64,000 bases of DNA from Micromonospora thermarum (GTDB lineage Bacteria > Actinomycetota > Actinomycetes > Mycobacteriales > Micromonosporaceae): the NCBI RefSeq assembly GCF_012034245.1, contig NZ_JAATEO010000011.1, positions 124,001 through 188,000 on the forward strand, in the 5' to 3' direction. Below, piece after piece: positions 39,657-46,491 of this stretch. The notes below the pieces were generated by a model that was not told the DNA's origin, searched no databases, and worked only from the letters and a program-made list of their open reading frames with translations. Position numbers and translations under genes: made by a program. The stretch's first letter is position 1. Every line of letters begins with the position of its first letter.

Positions 39657-40247
39657 GTGGCCGCTCACATTCACCATCACCAGACGCCGTACGTCCCCCT
39701 CGGAACGCCCGGCCGCAGCGCCGGTCAGCCCGTGACCGCCCCGGTGTTCGTCGACGTCACCGGACGGCGGCACCGCCTCGTCCGCCTCTGCGGGCTCCTC
39801 GTCGCCGCCGGGTCCCTCGTGTACATCCCGCTCGTCGCGACGGCCGTCCTACCTGGACCGGCCGCCCCGTACGGCGGTTCGGCACCCGCGGACGGCCGCT
39901 CGTTCCTGGCGGCGGCCGACCAGCCGTCGGTCCCGCCCGGCGAGGCCGACGTGCTGCTGGATCCGCTCGACGCTCCGCCCGCCGAGACGGCACCGGTCGT
40001 CGAGACCGAACCACCCGGACGGCCACCGGCACCCGTGGACGCACCGGTGGACCGGGGGCCCGATCCGGCCCCCCCGCCACCCGCCCCGCAGGCCATGCCC
40101 ACACCCGGCGGACCGGCCACCGTTCCGCCGACCAACCCGGAGCCCGCCCCACCGCCGTCGCCCTCGCCGACGGGCACCCCGCCCTCGCCGTCGCCGTCCC
40201 CGCCCGCCACGGACCTCCTCGACCCGGTCGGACGGTGGCCCGCCTGA
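39657..40247 (+). CDS. Pro-rich membrane-anchored extracellular protein (196 aa)
   Basis: Not a recognised family. A cytoplasmic N-terminus with HIHHHQ and an Arg patch precedes one membrane segment (LVRLCGLLVAAGSLVYIPLVATAVL, about 43-67). The rest is a long Pro/Ala/Thr/Ser-rich, low-complexity extracytoplasmic stalk ending PSPTGTPPSPSPSPPATD. Its stop codon overlaps the start of the trifunctional glycosyltransferase gene (TGATG), so the two are translated together. It may be a wall-spanning partner or scaffold for that enzyme and a possible O-mannosylation target. Confidence 0.75.
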   Translation: MAAHIHHHQTPYVPLGTPGRSAGQPVTAPVFVDVTGRRHRLVRLCGLLVAAGSLVYIPLVATAVLPGPAAPYGGSAPADGRSFLAAADQPSVPPGEADVLLDPLDAPPAETAPVVETEPPGRPPAPVDAPVDRGPDPAPPPPAPQAMPTPGGPATVPPTNPEPAPPPSPSPTGTPPSPSPSPPATDLLDPVGRWPA

Positions 40248-43200
40248 TGGCCCGTACCACGCTCGCCGCGTCGCCCTCCCGCCGGCGGCGCCCCGCCCGC
40301 CCCGGGCTCCGGACCGGCTGGACGGTCTGGTCGACGCTGTTCACGGTCCTGCTCTGCGTGCTGTTCGTCGAGGCGTACGCGAACTCCGAGTTCGTCCCCG
40401 ACCACGTCCGGGAGAGCGGCGGCCAGGCGCAGGTGCCCGCGGGGATCCGGTCCGGCGGCCCGGTGATCGACACCACCGAGGGGCGGGCGACCTCGTACCG
40501 GATGTCACCGCGCACCATCGCCCTCACCTTCGACGACGGCCCGGATCCGGTGTGGACACCGAAGGTCCTCGACCTGCTGCGCCGGCACCGGGCCGAGGCG
40601 ACGTTCTTCGTGGTCGGCAGCCAGGTGGCCCGCCACCCCGGGCTCACCCGGCGGATCGCCACCGAGGGCCACGAACTGGGTGTGCACAGCTTCAGCCACC
40701 CGGACCTGACGGTGCTGCCAGCCTGGCAGCGGCGGTTGGAGTACTCGCAGACCCAGCAGGCCATCGTGAGCACCGCCGGGGTCCGGACCAACCTGCTGCG
40801 CTTCCCGTACTCGTCCATGCCGCAGGCGATCGACGACAAGGCGTGGGCGGCGATCCGGGAGGCCGGCGACCTCGGCTACCTGACGGCGGTGAACGACACG
40901 GACAGCCGGGACTGGTCGCGACCCGGCCCCGAGGCCATGGTCCGCAACATGACGCCGCCGCCCGGACAGGGCGCGGTGGTCCTGCTGCACGACGCGGGCG
41001 GTGACCGGTCGCAGACCCTGGCCGCCCTGGACCGGTTCATCCCGATGATGACGGCCCGGGGATACCGGTTCACGACCATCAGCGACGGCGTCGACCGGGC
41101 GATGGCAACCGACGAGGAGGGGGCCGGACCGGTCGCGGGGAACGCACCGGTCTCCGGCCTCGAACGCTGGCGCGGCGGATCGGTCGTCCTGGCCGTGACC
41201 ATCGCCGACCTGTTCCTCGCGGCGCTGCGGTGGCTCTTCCTGCTGGTCGGCCTCCTGATGCTCGCCCGTACGCTGCTGCTGCTCGTCCTCGCCGGCCGAC
41301 ACGCGCGACGCCGGCGGTCGCGGCGCTGGCCGTGGGGTCCGCCGGTCACCGAACCGGTGTCGATCATCGTGCCGGCCTACAACGAGCAGGCGGGGATCGT
41401 GGCCACCGTCCGGTCGCTGGCCGACGGGGACCACCGGGGCATCGAGGTCATCGTCGTGGACGACGGGTCGACCGATGGGACCGCCGACCTGGTGGAAGCA
41501 CTCGGCCTGCCGAACGTCCAGGTCGTCCGCAAGCCCAACGGCGGCAAGCCGAGCGCCCTGAACACCGGGATCGCACACGCCCGGCACGAGATCATCGTGA
41601 TGGTCGACGGGGACACCGTGTTCGAACGCGACTCGGTCCGCCGGCTCATCGAGCCGTTCGCCGACCCCTCGGTGGGGGCGGTCGCCGGCAACGTCAAGGT
41701 CGCCAACCGCACGGGGCTGCTCGGGCGGTGGCAGCACATCGAGTACGTGATCGGCTTCAACCTGGACCGCCGGCTGTACGAGACGCTCGGCTGCATGCCC
41801 ACCGTCCCGGGCGCGATCGCGGCGTTCCGCCGTCGCGCGCTGCTCGCCGCCGGCGGCATGAGCGACGACACGCTGGCCGAGGACACCGACATCACCATGG
41901 CCGTCCTGCGGGCCGGTTGGCGGGTCGTGTACGAGGAGCGGGCCCGGGCCTGGACCGAGGCGCCCTCCTCGCTGGGGCAACTGTGGCGCCAGCGCTACCG
42001 CTGGAGCTACGGCACCATGCAGGCGATGTGGAAGCACCGCCGGGCGGTGTTCGACCGCGGTGCCTCGGGTCGCTTCGGCCGGTTCGGCCTGCCGGTGCTC
42101 GCACTGTTCGGGGTGGTGCTGCCCCTGCTGGGCCCGGTCCTGGACCTGATGGCCCTCTACGGGCTCGTCTTCCTCGGCGCCACGGAGACGGCCGTCGCGT
42201 GGGTGGCGATGCTGGCGGTCCAGGCGCTCACCGCACTGGTGGCCTTCCGGCTCGACCGGGAGCGGATCGCTCCGCTGTGGTCGCTGCCGGTGCAGCAGTT
42301 CGCGTACCGGCAACTGATGTACCTGGTGCTGGTCCGCTCGACGGTCACCGCGCTGACCGGGACGCGCCTGCGATGGCGGAAGCTGAAGCGCGCCGGCGAC
42401 CCGGCGGTCGGAGCACCCCGGGACCCGGTCGCGGCCGGGGGCGGCCGGGACCGATGGTTCGACCTGCTGCGCTCGGTAGCCCTGGCCCGGGTGATCGTCT
42501 ACCACATGTTCGGCTTCGCCTGGATGAGCTGGGCCTTCCCCGCCATGGGCGTCATGTTCGCCCTCGGTGGCTCACTGATGGCCCGATCGCTCGACCGGTC
42601 ACCCACCGGTGCGGTGAACGACCGCCTCCGGCGGCTCCTTCCCGCGCTCTGGGTGATGGGAGCCGTCGTCGTACCGGTGATGATCTGGCACGGCTGGTCC
42701 GACCGGCCGGCCTGGCCCGCGCTGCTGACCTGGGTGTTTCCGCTCGCCGAGCCGCCCGGCAGCGACTGGGCCCGGGACGTCACCGGTGTGCTGTGGTACC
42801 TGGTCGCGTTCCTCTGGCTGGTCCTGCTCTCCCCCGTACTGCTCGGGTTCTACCGGCGGTGGCCGCTGCCGACCGCGCTCCTCCCGCTCGCCGTCGTCGT
42901 GATCCTGCAGACCGCGACGCCGTCGCTCGGGCGCGCGGTCGTCGACTCGGTGGCGATCGACCTGGCCACGTTCGGGGCCTGCTGGATCGCCGGCTTCGCC
43001 CACCGCGACGGCCATCTGCGCCGGATCCCGTGGGCCGCCGTGGTGGCCCTGGCCGGTGTCTGCGCGGCGGGCGCGGTGGGCTGGGTCTGGACGCACCCGG
43101 AGGCCGGGTTCGACCTCAACGAGATTCCGGTCGCTCAGGCGTTCTACTCGCTCGGCTTCGCGCTGGTGCTGCTGCGGATGGCACCGCGGCTGGCCTGGCT

Positions 43201-43537
43201 GCGCCGGGTACGGCCACTCGACGGGCTGGTCACCACGCTCAACAGCCGTGCCCTGACCGTCTACCTGTGGCACAACGCGGCGATCGCGGTCTGTTTCGTC
43301 GTCGGCAACCAGGTCGACGCCTGGGAATTCGGGAAGATTGGTTACCTGGCGGTGGCGCTGGCGATCCTCGCCGTGGTCGTCGTGCTGCTCGGCTGGGTCG
43401 AGGACGTCAGCGCCAAGCGGAGACCTACCCTGGCCCCGTGGCGGACCCGGGCGACGCCGACGCCGGGGCGGCCACTTCCGGCCCGCGTACCGGAGCCGGC
43501 ACCGCCGCCCCGGCGACGGACGACTGTGGGGCGCTGA
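40247..43537 (+). CDS. Trifunctional NodB deacetylase-GT2 glycosyltransferase-acyltransferase 3 (1096 aa)
   Basis: One chain carries three enzymes. After TM1 (about 27-45), an extracytoplasmic NodB/CE4 deacetylase (about 85-285) shows TFDDGPD (94-100) and the metal pair H147/H151 in GVHSFSH. Two TMs (about 313-350) lead to a cytoplasmic processive GT2 domain (368-600) with DDG (405-407), DGD (454-456), AED (544-546) and QRYRW (582-586). After more TMs (613-700) comes an acyltransferase-3 domain (732-1075) with FDLLRSVALARVIVYHM and about ten TMs. The first two modules match MatB-type bifunctional proteins that make poly-beta-1,6-GlcNAc in Streptomyces; the third would acylate the product. The exact polymer is unknown. 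Confidence 0.92.
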   Translation: MARTTLAASPSRRRRPARPGLRTGWTVWSTLFTVLLCVLFVEAYANSEFVPDHVRESGGQAQVPAGIRSGGPVIDTTEGRATSYRMSPRTIALTFDDGPDPVWTPKVLDLLRRHRAEATFFVVGSQVARHPGLTRRIATEGHELGVHSFSHPDLTVLPAWQRRLEYSQTQQAIVSTAGVRTNLLRFPYSSMPQAIDDKAWAAIREAGDLGYLTAVNDTDSRDWSRPGPEAMVRNMTPPPGQGAVVLLHDAGGDRSQTLAALDRFIPMMTARGYRFTTISDGVDRAMATDEEGAGPVAGNAPVSGLERWRGGSVVLAVTIADLFLAALRWLFLLVGLLMLARTLLLLVLAGRHARRRRSRRWPWGPPVTEPVSIIVPAYNEQAGIVATVRSLADGDHRGIEVIVVDDGSTDGTADLVEALGLPNVQVVRKPNGGKPSALNTGIAHARHEIIVMVDGDTVFERDSVRRLIEPFADPSVGAVAGNVKVANRTGLLGRWQHIEYVIGFNLDRRLYETLGCMPTVPGAIAAFRRRALLAAGGMSDDTLAEDTDITMAVLRAGWRVVYEERARAWTEAPSSLGQLWRQRYRWSYGTMQAMWKHRRAVFDRGASGRFGRFGLPVLALFGVVLPLLGPVLDLMALYGLVFLGATETAVAWVAMLAVQALTALVAFRLDRERIAPLWSLPVQQFAYRQLMYLVLVRSTVTALTGTRLRWRKLKRAGDPAVGAPRDPVAAGGGRDRWFDLLRSVALARVIVYHMFGFAWMSWAFPAMGVMFALGGSLMARSLDRSPTGAVNDRLRRLLPALWVMGAVVVPVMIWHGWSDRPAWPALLTWVFPLAEPPGSDWARDVTGVLWYLVAFLWLVLLSPVLLGFYRRWPLPTALLPLAVVVILQTATPSLGRAVVDSVAIDLATFGACWIAGFAHRDGHLRRIPWAAVVALAGVCAAGAVGWVWTHPEAGFDLNEIPVAQAFYSLGFALVLLRMAPRLAWLRRVRPLDGLVTTLNSRALTVYLWHNAAIAVCFVVGNQVDAWEFGKIGYLAVALAILAVVVVLLGWVEDVSAKRRPTLAPWRTRATPTPGRPLPARVPEPAPPPRRRTTVGR

Positions 43538-43538
43538 G

Positions 43539-43575
43539 GACGGCGGCGTCGTCCCGCTCGGGCGACGCCGCCGTC
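43539..43575. terminator. Bidirectional hairpin terminator
   Basis: A 13-bp perfect stem (43539-43551 with 43563-43575), then a bulged T and 3 more pairs around a GCTC loop. It lies between the convergent trifunctional gene and the following minus-strand gene. Confidence 0.75.
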
Positions 43576-43579
43576 CGGG

Positions 43580-43849
43580 TCAGATGGGCCTCGGCTGCCG
43601 GGGCAGCCAGCCCATGAACCGGTCCTGCAGCGACGTGCCGGCCGGCGGCGGCAGGTCCTGGGTGGCGGCGGCGAGGCAGGACCCGAGGTACACGGCCAGC
43701 ATGCCGCGATCGAGTCGGTACTCCCTCAGCAGCAGGTCGCGCTTCGGCTCGCACGGCCAGTCGGCGCCACAGGTTCCACAGGTCCATTCGGGAGGGGACG
43801 GGGCATGTTCCCCCGCCGTGGACAACGGGGATTCCGCAGCACCGGTCAT
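43580..43849 (-). CDS. Small Cys-rich hypothetical protein (89 aa)
   Basis: Not recognised. A short disordered N-terminus precedes WTCGTCGADWPCEPKRDLLLREYRLDRGMLAVYLGSCL. The CxxC plus third and fourth Cys could bind zinc or iron; the rest is probably two helices. GGGAG precedes the ATG at 43849, which is preferred over an upstream start at 43924. Similar short proteins seem common in Micromonosporaceae, but that is recollection. Confidence 0.75.
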   Translation of the reverse strand: MTGAAESPLSTAGEHAPSPPEWTCGTCGADWPCEPKRDLLLREYRLDRGMLAVYLGSCLAAATQDLPPPAGTSLQDRFMGWLPRQPRPI

Positions 43850-43991
43850 CGCGCTCCCTCTCGCAGCCGCGTCTCGACCCGGCCCAGGGCAGTTGCCATC
43901 GCCAGTGGACGGCCCTCGCACCACCGGGTACCGGCCCGTTCAGCGCCGCGAAACGCTCCGGCGTTACAGGGTTGCGGTACGTTGACCGACC

Positions 43992-44078
43992 ATGGTCGTC
44001 GACAAGCTGACGGTGGACCGGGTGCCCGCCGGGCGGGAGCGCGTCACGTCGTACCTGTCCGGGAGCTCCGATGCGTGA
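43992..44078 (+). CDS. Possible 28-codon upstream ORF coupled to the PPTase gene
   Basis: ATG at 43992 opens MVVDKLTVDRVPAGRERVTSYLSGSSDA and its TGA (44076-44078) lies just inside the next gene, whose ATG is at 44071. The close overlap would allow translational coupling. No ribosome site is obvious, and the peptide has no known relative, so it may simply be non-coding leader. Confidence 0.3.
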   Translation: MVVDKLTVDRVPAGRERVTSYLSGSSDA

Positions 44079-44727
44079 CCTGCTGCCACCGGTGGTCGCG
44101 GTCGTGGTGGCCGAGTCCGCCGACTGGGTGGGCGACCTGCTGCCCGCCGAGCTGGCCTGCCTCGGCGAACGCGCGGTCGAGAGCCGGCGGCGTGACTTCA
44201 CCGCCGGCCGCGTCTGCGCCCGGCGTGCCATCGCCGCGCTCGGCCTGCCGCCGACCGCGGTGCCGGCCGCAGCCGACCGCGCACCGGTCTGGCCGGCCGG
44301 GGTGGTCGGCGCGATCACCCACACCCGCGGCTACTGCGCCGCCGCGGTCGCCCGCGCCGGGGAGGTCCGGTCCGTCGGCCTCGACGCCGAACAGCACAAG
44401 GACCTCACCCCGGGGGTACGCCGCGCGATCCTCCTGGACGAGGAGGAGGATCACCTGGCGCGGCTGCCGGTGGGCGTCTCCTGGCCGGCGGTCGTGTTCA
44501 GCGCCAAGGAGACGGTCTACAAGGTGTGGAACCCGCTGGTCGGCACCTGGCTGGACTTCCACGACGCGCATGTGGAACTGGACCCGGAGGCCGGGACGTT
44601 CACCGCCCGGATCGCCCCCGCCCGGGTGGCCGACGCCCCGGTCGTCGACCCGCCGGCCGTCATCTCCGGCCGCTTCGCCGTCGAGCCGGCGCTGGTCCGC
44701 ACCGCGGCCGTCCTGCATCCGGAGTGA
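44071..44727 (+). CDS. 4'-phosphopantetheinyl transferase, Sfp/EntD type (218 aa)
   Basis: Transfers the phosphopantetheine arm of CoA to carrier proteins of polyketide or nonribosomal peptide synthases (or fatty-acid synthase). The three PPTase motifs are in view: VVGAITHTRGYCAA, SVGLDAEQH with metal-binding D and E, and FSAKETVYKVWNP. No carrier-protein gene lies in the window, so it is probably a global activator for clusters elsewhere. GGGAG precedes the ATG. Confidence 0.93.
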   Translation: MRDLLPPVVAVVVAESADWVGDLLPAELACLGERAVESRRRDFTAGRVCARRAIAALGLPPTAVPAAADRAPVWPAGVVGAITHTRGYCAAAVARAGEVRSVGLDAEQHKDLTPGVRRAILLDEEEDHLARLPVGVSWPAVVFSAKETVYKVWNPLVGTWLDFHDAHVELDPEAGTFTARIAPARVADAPVVDPPAVISGRFAVEPALVRTAAVLHPE

Positions 44728-44800
44728 CCGTCCCTTCACGTTTCCCGAAGCGCGAGGGGGACCCTGGTGCCTCGGATCTTCGTCCGGTGGCCGGTCCCAC

Positions 44801-45274
44801 CTAGGTTTCGACCGCGACGGAGACCGGGCCGACGCGGAGGACGCCGTCGTCCAGTGGTGTGCAGCGGACGCCGCCCTTGCGGCGCAGCGCACGGAACGCG
44901 CCCGGACCGATCGTGACGTCCATCCACGCGCAGGGGTTCGCCGGGCGGTTCACCTGGAGCCGGACCGGCCCGTCACCCGAGTCGAGCGTGAGCACCGAGC
45001 CGACCAGGTCGTCCACCCCGATGCCGGCGGTGAGGATGTTCCGCCGTACCTGCACCAGGTCCACGCCCGGCGGCAGCGACTCCCGGGCGATCACCGTGAC
45101 GCTCGCGTTGCGGTGCGCCGGCTTGCCGAAGTAGCGGTCACCCACGATGCCCAGGCCGGCCCGGAGGTGCACCTCGTCGACGAGTTCGCCGGGCGGCGCG
45201 GGCGCCGGACCGTCCGCGGGCCGGCCCACGTAGCGGTGCACGGGCGAGGCCAGCAACTGGACGATCTCGGGCAC
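44801..45274 (-). CDS. MOSC-domain protein (157 aa)
   Basis: A MOSC domain, related to the C-terminal domain of molybdenum-cofactor sulfurases and to YiiM-type reductases. The fold is marked by GLGIVGDRYFGK, VTVIARESL, QVRRNILTAGIGVDDLVG and PCAWMDVTIGPG, where the conserved Cys is kept. Stand-alone MOSC proteins are thought to handle sulfur or molybdopterin ligands; its partner is not visible. The GTG at 45274 fits the family N-terminus; the longer reading from 45442 does not. Confidence 0.85.
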   Translation of the reverse strand: MPEIVQLLASPVHRYVGRPADGPAPAPPGELVDEVHLRAGLGIVGDRYFGKPAHRNASVTVIARESLPPGVDLVQVRRNILTAGIGVDDLVGSVLTLDSGDGPVRLQVNRPANPCAWMDVTIGPGAFRALRRKGGVRCTPLDDGVLRVGPVSVAVET

Positions 45275-45628
45275 GCCGCCGAGTCTACGAAGGGATCCCG
45301 GCGCGTCCCTGGCGTTCCGCAATACCACGCCTCCGCCGACGTCGGGTCGCAGCGCCGGCCCGAGAGGCGACGGGCACCCCGCCTCGGCCGGATAATCCTT
45401 CCGGGATGGTGTCGAGACGGATGACCGCGGCGTCGACTCCACCTGAAGATCGCGCCGCTTCAGCTGGAAGGCCCCATCCGGGCGCCGTGGAGGGCACCGG
45501 CGTGACGCACCTCACGTATCGGGTGCGCCGGGACGGATGAGGCCGGCCCGTTTCACCTCCCTGCTGACGGGGACGCGTGCCACGGGGCGGGGAACTACCC
45601 TGTCCGCCGCGCCGACAGGGGAGGCGAC
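45275..45628. other. 354-base gap with possible stress-sigma promoter
   Basis: No coding frame found. Near its end GTTT (45550-45553), a 15-base spacer and GGGGAC (45569-45574) resemble a SigB-type actinobacterial promoter, 55 bases ahead of the small CsbD-like gene. The match is weak. Confidence 0.35.
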
Positions 45629-45820
45629 ATGAGCGTGGAGCGGGCGACCGACAACATCGAGCAGCTCGCCGGCCCGGCTCGGGCCCGGATGGGCGACTTG
45701 AACCGGAACGAGCGGTCCGAGGCGGAACGGGTACGGAAGCACGACGAGATCCGCGGCCAACGGCCGGGCGAGCACGTCCAGGAGGACGCCCGGGACACCC
45801 CGGACAACTTCACCACCTGA
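45629..45820 (+). CDS. Small CsbD-like stress protein (63 aa)
   Basis: A short, highly charged, probably partly disordered protein (VERATDNIEQLAGPARARMGDLNRNERSEAERVRKHDEIRGQ...EHVQEDARDT). Layout resembles CsbD-family general-stress proteins (DNIEQLAGPARARMGD in place of the usual AEKVAGKVKEAVG), although the match is moderate. GGGAGGCGAC precedes the ATG. It lies close to another small stress-type gene (DUF2188). Confidence 0.65.
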   Translation: MSVERATDNIEQLAGPARARMGDLNRNERSEAERVRKHDEIRGQRPGEHVQEDARDTPDNFTT

Positions 45821-45876
45821 TCTTCGTCGCTCGATGGCCGCCTCCGGTGCCCCGGGGCGGCCATCGGTCCTGAGGT

Positions 45877-46018
45877 GGCGACCTGGACACGCGGGTGGCG
45901 GCGGCGACCGCGCGAGGGTTGGAGCCGGCGAAGCGGGAGACGTACGAGAACGGCGTACGGAAGATCACGTACGTCGATCCGACGGCAACGAGTCGGCTTC
46001 GGCGGAGCCCCGCTCTGA
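45877..46018 (+). pseudogene. Decayed 3' fragment of a VOC/glyoxalase-family gene
   Basis: In one frame the bases read DLDTRVAAATARGLEP..RETYENGVRKITYVDP and then lose similarity. Two single-base deletions restore the expected DGNE-VGFGGAP tail typical of vicinal-oxygen-chelate (glyoxalase/bleomycin resistance) proteins, ending at TGA 46016-46018. The first two thirds of the gene are missing, and no start is present. It therefore looks like a relic left by a deletion, between two small stress-type genes. Confidence 0.65.
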
Positions 46019-46107
46019 CGTACGACTGACCTCTTGGGACGTTTCAGGCACCCACGATCTCGGGCAGATATTCGTGACCGACCATGCCGACCAGGGAGGC
46101 CACGACC

Positions 46108-46338
46108 ATGGCAAAGGGCGACATCGAGACGTACCCGCAGGACGGCCAGTGGAAGAACCGTCCCGAGGGCAACAAGCGTGCGAGCAGCGTGCACGACACC
46201 AAGGCGGAGGCGGAGGCCACCGGCCGGGAGATGGCCAAGCAGCGCGACGCCGAGCACGTAATCAAGAAGCAGGACGGCACCATCGGCGAGAAGAACACCT
46301 ACCCCCGCAGCCGCGACCCCCGCGAGATCCCCGGCTGA
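46108..46338 (+). CDS. DUF2188 small protein (76 aa)
   Basis: A small basic/acidic protein of the DUF2188 type: a WK-N-PEGN-RASSVHDTKAEAEATGREMAKQRDAEHVIKKQDGTIGEKNTYP core gives a compact beta-beta-alpha-beta module of unknown function. GGGAGG precedes the ATG at 46108. GTTTC (46041-46045) followed by GGGCAG (46062-46067) upstream is a weak stress-type promoter match. It is followed by a very strong terminator. Confidence 0.85.
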   Translation: MAKGDIETYPQDGQWKNRPEGNKRASSVHDTKAEAEATGREMAKQRDAEHVIKKQDGTIGEKNTYPRSRDPREIPG

Positions 46339-46349
46339 GCCGCTTGCAC

Positions 46350-46391
46350 CGGCAAGGGCCGTCTTCCCGCTCGGGAAGACGGCCCTTGCCG
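46350..46391 (+). terminator. Perfect 19-bp hairpin terminator
   Basis: 46350-46368 and 46373-46391 are exact reverse complements around a GCTC loop, just past the DUF2188 stop. It is among the longest perfect stems in the window. Confidence 0.85.
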
Positions 46392-46491
46392 TTACGGGTG
46401 GGTGTCGGTGGTGCCTACGAAGATCCGGACATGGGTGCGACCGCCTCGGACTACACGTGGTTCTCGGCTGGTTGAGGGCGACTGACCCGGC

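Noticed and set aside
40247-43537. Three separate genes (nodB, nodC, acyltransferase)
   Set aside because: No stop or frame change separates the domains; linkers with membrane segments join them in one frame.
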